A stretch of 23,767 nt of DNA from Thermodesulfovibrio sp. (GTDB lineage: Bacteria > Nitrospirota > Thermodesulfovibrionia > Thermodesulfovibrionales > Thermodesulfovibrionaceae). This document shows positions 6,951 to 13,094 of the stretch, in pieces; within the stretch, counting starts at the first letter, position 1, and every line of letters begins with the position of its first letter. Made by a program: the position numbers and the translations under genes. The notes beneath the pieces were generated by a model that made no database searches, was not told the DNA's origin, and worked only from the letters and a program-made list of their open reading frames with translations. The DNA is taken from assembly GCA_026415995.1 (NCBI GenBank), contig JAOAGB010000052.1, positions 1-23,767 on the forward strand, written 5' to 3'.

Positions 6951-8432
6951 TTAAAACCCTGCCGGTACCGTAAATTTAATGATAGAAGAGATAATTTCTC
7001 CACTGTAAAAACCAATTATTAAAATTGCTAAAGCTGTTATGATTATGGGAATCATCATACTTAAAGGCAATTCTCTAAAGGTATACTGCGGTATAACTTC
7101 TTTTTTAGTAAAATAAATTTTTTCAAAGATTCTGAAAAATATAAGTGCATTAACTAAACTACTAAAAACTACCGTGGCTGCAGAGATCAAATATTTTGCT
7201 TCAATAGCGCCTAAGATTAAATACCATTTACTAAAAAATCCTGCGGTAGGAGGAATTCCTATCATAGATAGCGCTGCTAAGATGAAGGCGGACATAGTAA
7301 TTGGCATATTTTTATTTAATCCAGTGAAATCTTCAAGATTCCTTGAACCAACCCTATAAAAAATTCCTCCTGCTATCATAAAAAGACAAGCGATCATTAC
7401 AGCGTCATTGAGTATATGTAAAACTGCACCTATGAATCCCTCTTTATTACCCAGACTTACACCAAGTACCATATATCCTATTTCCGCAATCAATATGTAA
7501 GAAAGCGTTCTTTTGAAATCTCTTTGACCAATAGCAATTATACTTCCAAAAAATATAGCTATTGTTGACCACCAAATAAGCATATTAGAAAGAGGTGTTA
7601 TCTCTGTTAAAAATCTGGGCTCAAAAAGTGTGAAGGATATCCTAATTAAAACATATATGCCAACCTTAGTTACAGTTGCAGAGGCAAATGCACTAACAGC
7701 AGAGGGTGCAAAGGTATACGAGTCTGGTAGCCATCTATGTAATGGGAAAAGAGCAATTTTTATTGCAATACCTACCACAAAAAATGCTAAAGCAGTAAGG
7801 GTTACCTTGGACTCATAAAGAGATGGCAAAAGACGGGTCAGATCACTAATGTTGAGTGAACCTGTAATTATATAAATATAGCCTACTCCTAATAAATAGA
7901 AACAAGCTCCTATTGTGCCCATGATTATATAATTAAAACTTGCAAGTACAGAGCGTTTCTCACCAATTGCTATTAGAGCATATGCCGAAAGAGAGGCTAT
8001 TTCAAGGAATACATAAAGATTAAAAATATCCCCAGTAATTGTTATTCCAAGTAACCCTGTTGTAAGAAGTAGATAGGTGGAATAGAAATAGGGTAATTTT
8101 GCCTTTGCAATCTCTTTTTTTATACTATCCTTAGAATATATGGCTATAATAAAACTGATCGATGAGACAATGACTATCAAATAGGCATTTAAATGGTCTA
8201 CCACATACTCAATTCCCCATGGAGGCGTCCAGCCGCCAAGTTTATATCTTAATGTTCCAAAGCTAATAACTGTGGATAAGATATCAATTGAGAGAATAAC
8301 ACAGATACCTAAAACAAGTAAAAAGAAGGGATAACAGAGTGTCCTTTTTAGGAAAATTAAAAATATATTAATAAATGAAGCAATCAATGGAATAACAATA
8401 ATTAGAATTGAGGCGTGCTCTGTAAGATTCAT
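6951..8432 (-). CDS. mrpD: Mrp antiporter subunit D (MbhH-like)
   Basis: A 493-residue membrane protein corresponding to MrpD/MnhD and to MbhH of archaeal membrane-bound hydrogenases. Visible marks: E144 in YVFLEIASLS, K225 in GIAIKIALFPLHRWLP, K256 in TVTKVGIYVL, and the IGIPPTAGFFSKWYL segment after TM12. In HILNDAVMIACLF the lysine usual in TM12 (K346 of the neighbouring paralogue, next-door pattern GKITLFF) is replaced by I347. The start overlaps the end of mrpC by four bases. Its neighbours in order (E, F, G, MbhD, MbhE, B, C) make it part of a multisubunit Na+/H+ antiporter or an Mbh-like membrane arm. Confidence 0.92.
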   Translation of the reverse strand: MNLTEHASILIIVIPLIASFINIFLIFLKRTLCYPFFLLVLGICVILSIDILSTVISFGTLRYKLGGWTPPWGIEYVVDHLNAYLIVIVSSISFIIAIYSKDSIKKEIAKAKLPYFYSTYLLLTTGLLGITITGDIFNLYVFLEIASLSAYALIAIGEKRSVLASFNYIIMGTIGACFYLLGVGYIYIITGSLNISDLTRLLPSLYESKVTLTALAFFVVGIAIKIALFPLHRWLPDSYTFAPSAVSAFASATVTKVGIYVLIRISFTLFEPRFLTEITPLSNMLIWWSTIAIFFGSIIAIGQRDFKRTLSYILIAEIGYMVLGVSLGNKEGFIGAVLHILNDAVMIACLFMIAGGIFYRVGSRNLEDFTGLNKNMPITMSAFILAALSMIGIPPTAGFFSKWYLILGAIEAKYLISAATVVFSSLVNALIFFRIFEKIYFTKKEVIPQYTFRELPLSMMIPIIITALAILIIGFYSGEIISSIIKFTVPAGF

Positions 8433-8803
8433 TTTTTCTTTTTCAATATCTCTATTATTTCATCTTCATCGAGGGTTTTATATTGTTTATAGAGCATCAT
8501 AATAATAGCAAGGGCAACACCGAATGTACTTACCATTACCACTATAGCAGTAAGCATTAAAACATGAGGTAGAGGATTAATGTATTGTGCTGGGTTTATG
8601 ACTTCTTGAGATTTAACTAAAATCGGTATTGTAGCATCCTTTTTATAGGCTGTTGATATGAAAAATAGTATTATTGCAGTCTGAAAAATATTCATTCCTA
8701 CGATTTTTTTTACGAGATTTTTTTTCGCTATCATGGCATAAAAGCCTATCATCATAAGAGATATGTAAATCCAGTAATTATATTTACCAATAATTATCTC
8801 CAT
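8429..8803 (-). CDS. mrpC: Mrp antiporter subunit C (NuoK-like)
   Basis: A 124-residue, three-span protein homologous to NuoK. The signature NPLPHVLMLTAIVVMVSTFG (residues about 76-95) is diagnostic for MrpC/MnhC. The C-terminus is a short charged tail (DEDEIIEILKKKK). It starts immediately after the mrpB stop, without a gap, and overlaps mrpD by four bases. In the complex it contributes a half-channel beside the D-type subunits. Confidence 0.93.
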   Translation of the reverse strand: MEIIIGKYNYWIYISLMMIGFYAMIAKKNLVKKIVGMNIFQTAIILFFISTAYKKDATIPILVKSQEVINPAQYINPLPHVLMLTAIVVMVSTFGVALAIIMMLYKQYKTLDEDEIIEILKKKK

Positions 8804-9259
8804 TTAGACTTCACCTTTTTCGTGTTTACCAAAGGTTGTAAGATTAAGGAATATAGATACCATGACAGCCATAACAGTAATCCCAACACCAATCTCTATA
8901 ATGAGAGTGCCGAGAGCACGAACTCTTGCAATATCAATAGGAATTAATTTTTGAAAGGCAGAATAATTCAGGTATTCTTTTCCTAATAATATACACAAAA
9001 GTCCTACTAATGCATAGATAAAAACACCAAGAGCTATTAGTATGACATTTTTATTTTCTGAAAATCTTCTTTTTATCCAGTTTATGTCATATGCAATCAA
9101 CATCAGTATGAATGATGCTCCTAAAATGCATCCTCCTTGAAAACCTCCTCCAGGGCTATAATGTCCATGAGCTATGACATAAAAGGCAAAAAGTTGAATG
9201 AGAGGAATCATAATTCTGCAAACCGTTTGTATTATCAGGTCATTATAAAGTCTTATCAT
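8804..9259 (-). CDS. mrpB: Mrp antiporter subunit B
   Basis: A 151-residue membrane protein (MnhB domain) with four spans. The glycine-rich segment HYSPGGGFQGGCILG near residues 33-47 is the family signature. A TTG six bases earlier is in frame, but AAGGAG lies eight bases before the ATG at 9259, which makes that ATG the likely start. The first 17 bases overlap the end of the MbhE-like gene, implying coupling. Confidence 0.92.
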   Translation of the reverse strand: MIRLYNDLIIQTVCRIMIPLIQLFAFYVIAHGHYSPGGGFQGGCILGASFILMLIAYDINWIKRRFSENKNVILIALGVFIYALVGLLCILLGKEYLNYSAFQKLIPIDIARVRALGTLIIEIGVGITVMAVMVSIFLNLTTFGKHEKGEV

Positions 9260-9527
9260 CTTCAATTCTCCTTAATAATAAAATACATACAACTGCAGCG
9301 GTAAATATAACAGTTGTCTCTCCTAAAGTATCGTATCCTCTGTAGTCTGCGAGAACTGAAGTAACCGCATTTGGAGTGGCGGTTTCTTCTATAGTTTTTT
9401 CAATATAACGGGGAGATATATGTAGGCTTGCTGGAGAATTAGGATCTCCCCAGTCAGGCATATCAAGGGTACTGTAGACAAGAGCACCACCCGTCATTAT
9501 AACTATTATGAGAGCAAAAACCTTCAA
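9243..9527 (-). CDS. MbhE-like subunit (second piece of the MrpA C-terminus)
   Basis: A 94-residue protein with a hydrophobic N-terminal span (3-20), a polar loop, and a C-terminal span. The block PNAVTSVLADYRGYDTLGE (about 52-70) matches the part of MrpA and MbhE that precedes the last helix. In classical Mrp operons this is fused to MrpA; here it is a separate gene, as in archaeal mbh/mbs clusters. It overlaps its neighbours by 4 and 17 bases. Confidence 0.87.
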   Translation of the reverse strand: MKVFALIIVIMTGGALVYSTLDMPDWGDPNSPASLHISPRYIEKTIEETATPNAVTSVLADYRGYDTLGETTVIFTAAVVCILLLRRIEDDKTL

Positions 9528-9769
9528 TCTTTTGTCCTTCTTGTTGTTTGATAAATTGCACCTATGAAAAAGGCAGTGCTGATTCCAGCGCCTACAGCAG
9601 CTTCAGTAAAAGCCACATCAACTGCCCCCATTTCTGCCCATAAAATGCACATAAGAAAGCTATATGCACCTAATAGTATGGCAGAACTGAGTAAATCTTT
9701 TACATGTATTGCAGCTAAAGCACATATTAATAAAATGGTTAATATCAATATCTCCATAATCCATATCAT
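9524..9769 (-). CDS. MbhD-like subunit (DUF4040, first piece of the MrpA C-terminus)
   Basis: An 81-residue three-span protein. The segment MGAVDVAFTEAAVGAGIST (about 46-64) is the DUF4040 signature, including the buried glutamate of TEAAVG that is part of the proposed ion path. It overlaps mrpG and the MbhE-like gene by four bases each. In Bacillus-type Mrp this domain follows the NuoL-like part of MrpA; here the NuoL-like part is encoded about 4.5 kb further along the operon. Confidence 0.88.
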   Translation of the reverse strand: MIWIMEILILTILLICALAAIHVKDLLSSAILLGAYSFLMCILWAEMGAVDVAFTEAAVGAGISTAFFIGAIYQTTRRTKD

Positions 9770-10113
9770 TTTTTAAAAACCTCCTTTTTTAAGGGAATAA
9801 CTCCGCTATCCAATCCTGCCTTTGTCAGGGCATGAGTTGCAGTAGGATTGGCAAGAAAAATAAAGAATATAATGAAAAATATCTTTATGGATACAAGTAT
9901 TGTGCTTAAGGAAAAATCCTCTTTAAGTATATAGATTACAATTCCAAAGAGAATTAATACGGCACCAAGGGTATCTCCTTTTCCAGTTGCTTGAAGTTTA
10001 CAATAGAAATCAGGGAATCTTAAAAGTCCAATTGTTGCTGTAAAGAAAAAGAACAAGCCTATAGCTACGATTATAATTACAATGATATTTATGATAAAGT
10101 CAAAATCTATCAT
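9766..10113 (-). CDS. mrpG: Mrp antiporter subunit G
   Basis: A 115-residue three-span protein of the MnhG/PhaG family. The block TIGLLRFPDFYCKLQATGKGDTLGA (about 27-51) and the segment NPTATHALTKAG near the end are typical. It is slightly longer than many MrpG owing to a polar tail. It overlaps mrpF and the MbhD-like gene by four bases each. Confidence 0.93.
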   Translation of the reverse strand: MIDFDFIINIIVIIIVAIGLFFFFTATIGLLRFPDFYCKLQATGKGDTLGAVLILFGIVIYILKEDFSLSTILVSIKIFFIIFFIFLANPTATHALTKAGLDSGVIPLKKEVFKK

Positions 10114-10418
10114 TTGCCTGCCTCCCTATCCTTTAAAAACTTAGTTCCTGGTGTTATACTTTTTCTGAGTCTAAAAAACTTAGAGGCTGCCAGTGTAGCT
10201 ATGAAATTAAGCAGAGCATAGGCAAGAGAAATATCAACAAACATATCGATTCTTTTGTAATAAATTCCCAACAGTACAAGAATTAATGTGGTTTTAGTGC
10301 CAATAACTCCTACTGCTGCAATTCTATCCATGATTGTTGGACTAAAGACCGCACGATAAAGACATAAAATAACCATTATTCCAAGAATTATTATTGTTAA
10401 TACAAAGAAATGTTCCAT
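10110..10418 (-). CDS. mrpF: Mrp antiporter subunit F
   Basis: A 102-residue three-span protein of the MnhF/PhaF family. PTIMDRIAAVGVIGTKT (about 28-44) and DISLAYALLNFIATLAASKF (about 62-81) are characteristic. The ATG overlaps the mrpE stop by one base (TAATG) and the end overlaps mrpG by four bases. A long tail (LRKSITPGTKFLKDREAGK) is cytoplasmic. Confidence 0.93.
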   Translation of the reverse strand: MEHFFVLTIIILGIMVILCLYRAVFSPTIMDRIAAVGVIGTKTTLILVLLGIYYKRIDMFVDISLAYALLNFIATLAASKFFRLRKSITPGTKFLKDREAGK

Positions 10419-10921
10419 TATTTTTTGTCCATTTTAATATTTTCACCAAATATACTGGCAACTCTTTTTTCCATTTCTCCAGTCAGCAGATCCTCAGCAA
10501 CCTTTTGACTAATGCAATGTACCACAAAAACATTATCCTTAGTAATATCCATAGTAATGGTTCCAGGTGTTAGAATTATTGAGTTTGCAAATACAACTTT
10601 TGATATATCTTTTTTAAGTTTAGCTTTGTACTCAAGAACAAAGGGTTCTATTGGCATTTTAGGATGTAGTACTAAGTAAGCAACATGAATATTTGCAAGA
10701 ATTATTTGATAAATTAACCAAGGGAGATATTTTATAAATCTTATTCCATAAATAATATGAGACTTGGTAATTTTTTCTTCATTAAACATCAAATCTCCAG
10801 AGACTAATGTAATTATTAGACAAGATATAATTCCAAGAGTTAGATGAAAAATATCAAACATTCCAGAGAAAATACACCATAGCCCAAAAAGAATTAAGAA
10901 AGTAACTACTTTTCTGTTCAT
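10418..10921 (-). CDS. mrpE: Mrp antiporter subunit E
   Basis: A 167-residue MnhE-family protein: two or three N-terminal spans followed by a cytoplasmic ferredoxin-like domain. The motif FANSIILTPGTITMDI (about 110-125) is diagnostic. It is the first gene of the antiporter set. GAGG lies eleven bases before the ATG; an earlier ATG (ATGACATGA) closes at once. No convincing promoter was found in the 98 bases before it, so it may be co-transcribed with the CBS-domain gene. Confidence 0.92.
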   Translation of the reverse strand: MNRKVVTFLILFGLWCIFSGMFDIFHLTLGIISCLIITLVSGDLMFNEEKITKSHIIYGIRFIKYLPWLIYQIILANIHVAYLVLHPKMPIEPFVLEYKAKLKKDISKVVFANSIILTPGTITMDITKDNVFVVHCISQKVAEDLLTGEMEKRVASIFGENIKMDKK

Positions 10922-11019
10922 GTCATATAATACCTCGCTTATTTAAAAATATCGTTATGTTAAGTAGGGAGCATGATGTATTTCCTAATTTCACCTTATA
11001 ACAAATAAGGTTTTTGCTT

Positions 11020-11535
11020 TTATTTTTTTATTATTTCGTCTGAGATTATATCAAATATTTCAAATAGTCTTACTACTCCTAAAAGTTTTTTCTTTTCCTC
11101 AATAACAGGTAATACAGGCAAATCAAAATTAAGCATAAAGTAAGCTGCTTTTGTAATAGGATCTAAGGGATCAACGAAATGCCTTGCAGGAACCATTATT
11201 TCACTTACAGGTTTCTGAGTTAGATTTTTGGATTCCTCGCTGAAAATCCTGTTCCAATCAGGTTCTGTGTTTTCTTCTATTTGAAATTGTGAGAGCACAG
11301 ATGAATTGAGATTTGAATATGAAAGGCCTTTTAAAACATCCTTAGGCGTTACAGTTCCAAGAAGATTATATTTTTCATCAAATACAAGTACTACAAGTGG
11401 ATCTGTGTTTTTTTGAGCTTGAAGAAAAGAAGCTTTCATTACTTTAATAACTTGTTCAATGCTAAACCAGTAGGGAATGTGAGGATATTCAAATAACTCT
11501 AACATTATATCCCTTACAACTTTTTTCTCTGCCAT
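11020..11535 (-). CDS. CBS-domain-pair protein
   Basis: A 171-residue cytoplasmic protein consisting of two CBS motifs and little else. The first includes LVFDEKYNLLGTVTPKDVLKGL (about 49-70). The second includes VSEIMVPARHFVDPLDPITKAAYFML and LPVIEEKKKLLGVVRLFEIFDII (about 109-166). Such pairs bind adenine nucleotides and sense energy or redox state. A strong GGAGGTGG lies five bases before the ATG. It is upstream of mrpE on the same strand with a 98-base gap, so it may regulate the antiporter in response to ATP/AMP; that is inference. The 172 bases before it hold no recognised feature beyond very AT-rich sequence. Confidence 0.85.
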   Translation of the reverse strand: MAEKKVVRDIMLELFEYPHIPYWFSIEQVIKVMKASFLQAQKNTDPLVVLVFDEKYNLLGTVTPKDVLKGLSYSNLNSSVLSQFQIEENTEPDWNRIFSEESKNLTQKPVSEIMVPARHFVDPLDPITKAAYFMLNFDLPVLPVIEEKKKLLGVVRLFEIFDIISDEIIKK

Positions 11536-11707
11536 CTTCCACCTCCAGAGATTTATAAAGCTTTTAATAAAATCAGAGATATTTAAATATAAATTTTACC
11601 AGCTATTGTATTTATATAGCTATGTATTTTTATTTTTCTTTATACTATAACATGTTTTTAAAGAAATTTTAGAGGAAATCTTGAAGGCGAAATATTTTTT
11701 TACTATA

Positions 11708-12445
11708 TTATATTTTTCTATGGAAAGTAATAAATAATTTATCTGAGTCTTCTCTTTTATAAATTTTATTCAGAAGTACAATCGTATCTCCTGAAAAAAC
11801 CTTTTGAGTCATCAAAATAACAGGATGATTTTCTGGTAAATTAAAAGATGAAGCTAATTCTTTGTTTAATAAATTTAATTCAAGATAATTATGTATTTTG
11901 GTTATTTTTATTCTACATTTTTTTTCTAAAATGTCAATGAGAGATTGAGCCTCCAGATCTTCTTCAAGTATTTGGGGACATATATTAAATGGAATAAAGG
12001 ATTCTTGTATTAGAGAAGGATTTTTTTCAATAAACCATGAAATTTTTACGTATATAACATGTTTATTCTCAGGGATTTTTAATTCATTACTCAAATTATC
12101 AACAGGCATCATTACAGTTTTTGTAGTAACACTTTTTTTATAGATATTTTCATCCTTAACCCATAGGGATTTAAGAATAGTGGTTACTATTATTCCATTT
12201 TCTATGTAATCTTTGTTTACAAAAGTTCCTTTACCCTGTTGTCTTATTAGATAACCCTGTCTTACAAGTTCAAGTATTGCATTCCTTACAGTAGCCCTGC
12301 TAACTTTAAACATGTTACATAACTGTTCTTCTGTGGGAATTTGAGTTCCTGCTATCCATTCATGACTTTCAATTTTCTTTTTCAAAATTTCATACAATTG
12401 AAGATATAATTTTTCATGTTCATCTCTACTAATTAGTTCAACCAT
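11708..12445 (-). CDS. GntR-family regulator with UTRA (HutC-type) domain
   Basis: A 245-residue transcription factor. Residues about 10-75 form the winged helix: LYLQLYEILKKKIESHEW, the IPTEEQLCNMFKVSRATVRNAIL recognition region, and the wing GYLIRQQGKGTFV. Residues about 90-245 fit the UTRA small-molecule domain of the HutC subfamily (VIYVKISWFIEKNPSLIQES, NHPVILMTQKVFSGD). A GTG at 12451 is in frame, but the Shine-Dalgarno AAGG overlaps it, so the ATG at 12445 is chosen. The gene has its own strong promoter with a palindrome in the spacer, pointing to autoregulation. The effector is unknown; candidate targets are itself, the divergent receiver gene and the TauE/SafE operon. Confidence 0.9.
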   Translation of the reverse strand: MVELISRDEHEKLYLQLYEILKKKIESHEWIAGTQIPTEEQLCNMFKVSRATVRNAILELVRQGYLIRQQGKGTFVNKDYIENGIIVTTILKSLWVKDENIYKKSVTTKTVMMPVDNLSNELKIPENKHVIYVKISWFIEKNPSLIQESFIPFNICPQILEEDLEAQSLIDILEKKCRIKITKIHNYLELNLLNKELASSFNLPENHPVILMTQKVFSGDTIVLLNKIYKREDSDKLFITFHRKI

Positions 12446-12472
12446 TTCCACCTTCTTTTATATGATTTTATA

Positions 12473-12487
12473 ACATTATAATAATAT
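12473..12487 (-). promoter_or_regulatory. Motif shared with the TauE/SafE promoter repeats
   Basis: ACATTATAATAATAT immediately downstream of the gntR -10 box, over the likely transcription start. It matches 14 of 15 bases of ACATTATAACAATAT, the complement of repeat 2 before the TauE/SafE gene (17783-17797). AT-rich composition makes chance possible. Confidence 0.35.
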
Positions 12488-12516
12488 ATCATACAAATAA
12501 TATTATCATTTGTCAA
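12488..12516 (-). promoter_or_regulatory. Sigma-70 promoter of the gntR gene
   Basis: On the minus strand TTGACA (12516-12511), a spacer of exactly 17 bases and TATGAT (12493-12488). The transcript would start near 12481, giving a leader of about 36 bases before the ATG at 12445. This is the best promoter in the window. Confidence 0.85.
12494..12512. promoter_or_regulatory. Probable operator palindrome within the gntR promoter
   Basis: CAAATAATATTATCATTTG is a 19-base dyad centred on 12503, with a single mismatched pair (positions 6 and 14). It fills the promoter spacer and touches the -35 box. Size and position suit a dimeric GntR repressor acting on its own gene. Confidence 0.55.
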
Positions 12517-12573
12517 TTATTTAATTTTTCTATTATCCCATTCAATATAATGAAAAGTAAAATAAATATTAAA

Positions 12574-12606
12574 TTTTGCAATATAACTTTGAAATTTATT
12601 GCAAAA
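12574..12606. repeat. Inverted repeat at the receiver-gene promoter
   Basis: TTTTGCAATA (12574-12583) and TATTGCAAAA (12597-12606) are perfect 10-base inverted arms separated by 13 bases. Each arm contains the self-complementary TTGCAA. The right arm supplies the -35 box of the plus-strand promoter. Possible operator for the divergent regulator or another factor. Confidence 0.5.
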
Positions 12607-12627
12607 AACAGAGGATTATGTTATAAA
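12599..12627 (+). promoter_or_regulatory. Promoter of the receiver-domain gene
   Basis: TTGCAA (12599-12604), a 17-base spacer and TATAAA (12622-12627). It lies 37 bases before the TTG start of the receiver gene, with GGGGAGGG as ribosome site. Confidence 0.6.
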
Positions 12628-12664
12628 TTAAAAGCTAAGAAAAATTTAAAAAGGGGAGGGCAAA

Positions 12665-13090
12665 TTGGCAGAAAAAATTTTAATAGTTGATGATGAACCA
12701 GATATGTTAAAACTCCTTTCAATGATTTTAAGAGAAAAAACGCCTTATGATGTAATAACTACAAATAACCCCATTGAAGCAGTTCAATTAGTTAAAACAA
12801 CGGATTTTGATTTAATAATAACTGATTTGAAGATGCCAGGATTAGACGGGTTACAGCTTCTTGAGGAGGTAAAGAAGAAAAATGAGGACATTCCTGTAGT
12901 TATTATTACTGCCTACGGCACGATTGACTCAGCCACTGAAGCTATTGAAAAAGGAGGCTTTGATTTCATAACAAAGCCTTTCAAAAAGGAACAAATTTTA
13001 TTTACCATAGATAGAGCTCTAAAATGGTTGAAAGTGCAAAAAGAAAATAGAATGCTAAAAGATAAGCTTAAATTAACAACAGGGAACTGA
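12665..13090 (+). CDS. Stand-alone receiver-domain response regulator
   Basis: A 141-residue protein with one CheY-like receiver and no output domain. The acidic pair D9/D10 (LIVDDEPD), the phosphorylation site D54 (IITDLKMPG), T82 (ITAYG) and K104 (TKPFKK) are all present. The end, ALKWLKVQKENRMLKDKLKL, looks like the linker found after NtrC-type receivers, so the gene may descend from a truncated NtrC-class regulator. The start is TTG, supported by GGGAGG five bases upstream. No kinase is adjacent; the orphan histidine kinase at 20109-17857 is a possible partner. It converges on the dikinase-like gene with only four bases between the stop codons and no visible terminator. Confidence 0.88.
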   Translation: MAEKILIVDDEPDMLKLLSMILREKTPYDVITTNNPIEAVQLVKTTDFDLIITDLKMPGLDGLQLLEEVKKKNEDIPVVIITAYGTIDSATEAIEKGGFDFITKPFKKEQILFTIDRALKWLKVQKENRMLKDKLKLTTGN

Positions 13091-13094
13091 AAGA

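Noticed and set aside
10994..11010. Hairpin CCTTAT/ATAAGG between the CBS gene and mrpE
   Set aside because: The T-rich run follows on the plus strand, where no gene ends; on the minus strand no T-run follows, so it is not a terminator for the CBS gene. The stem is only six pairs.
11536..11707. Promoter for the CBS gene
   Set aside because: Several TATA-like hexamers occur in this AT-rich gap, but none has a convincing -35 at proper spacing.
12445..12451. GTG start two codons upstream for the GntR protein
   Set aside because: The Shine-Dalgarno AAGG would touch this GTG; the ATG at 12445 has better spacing.
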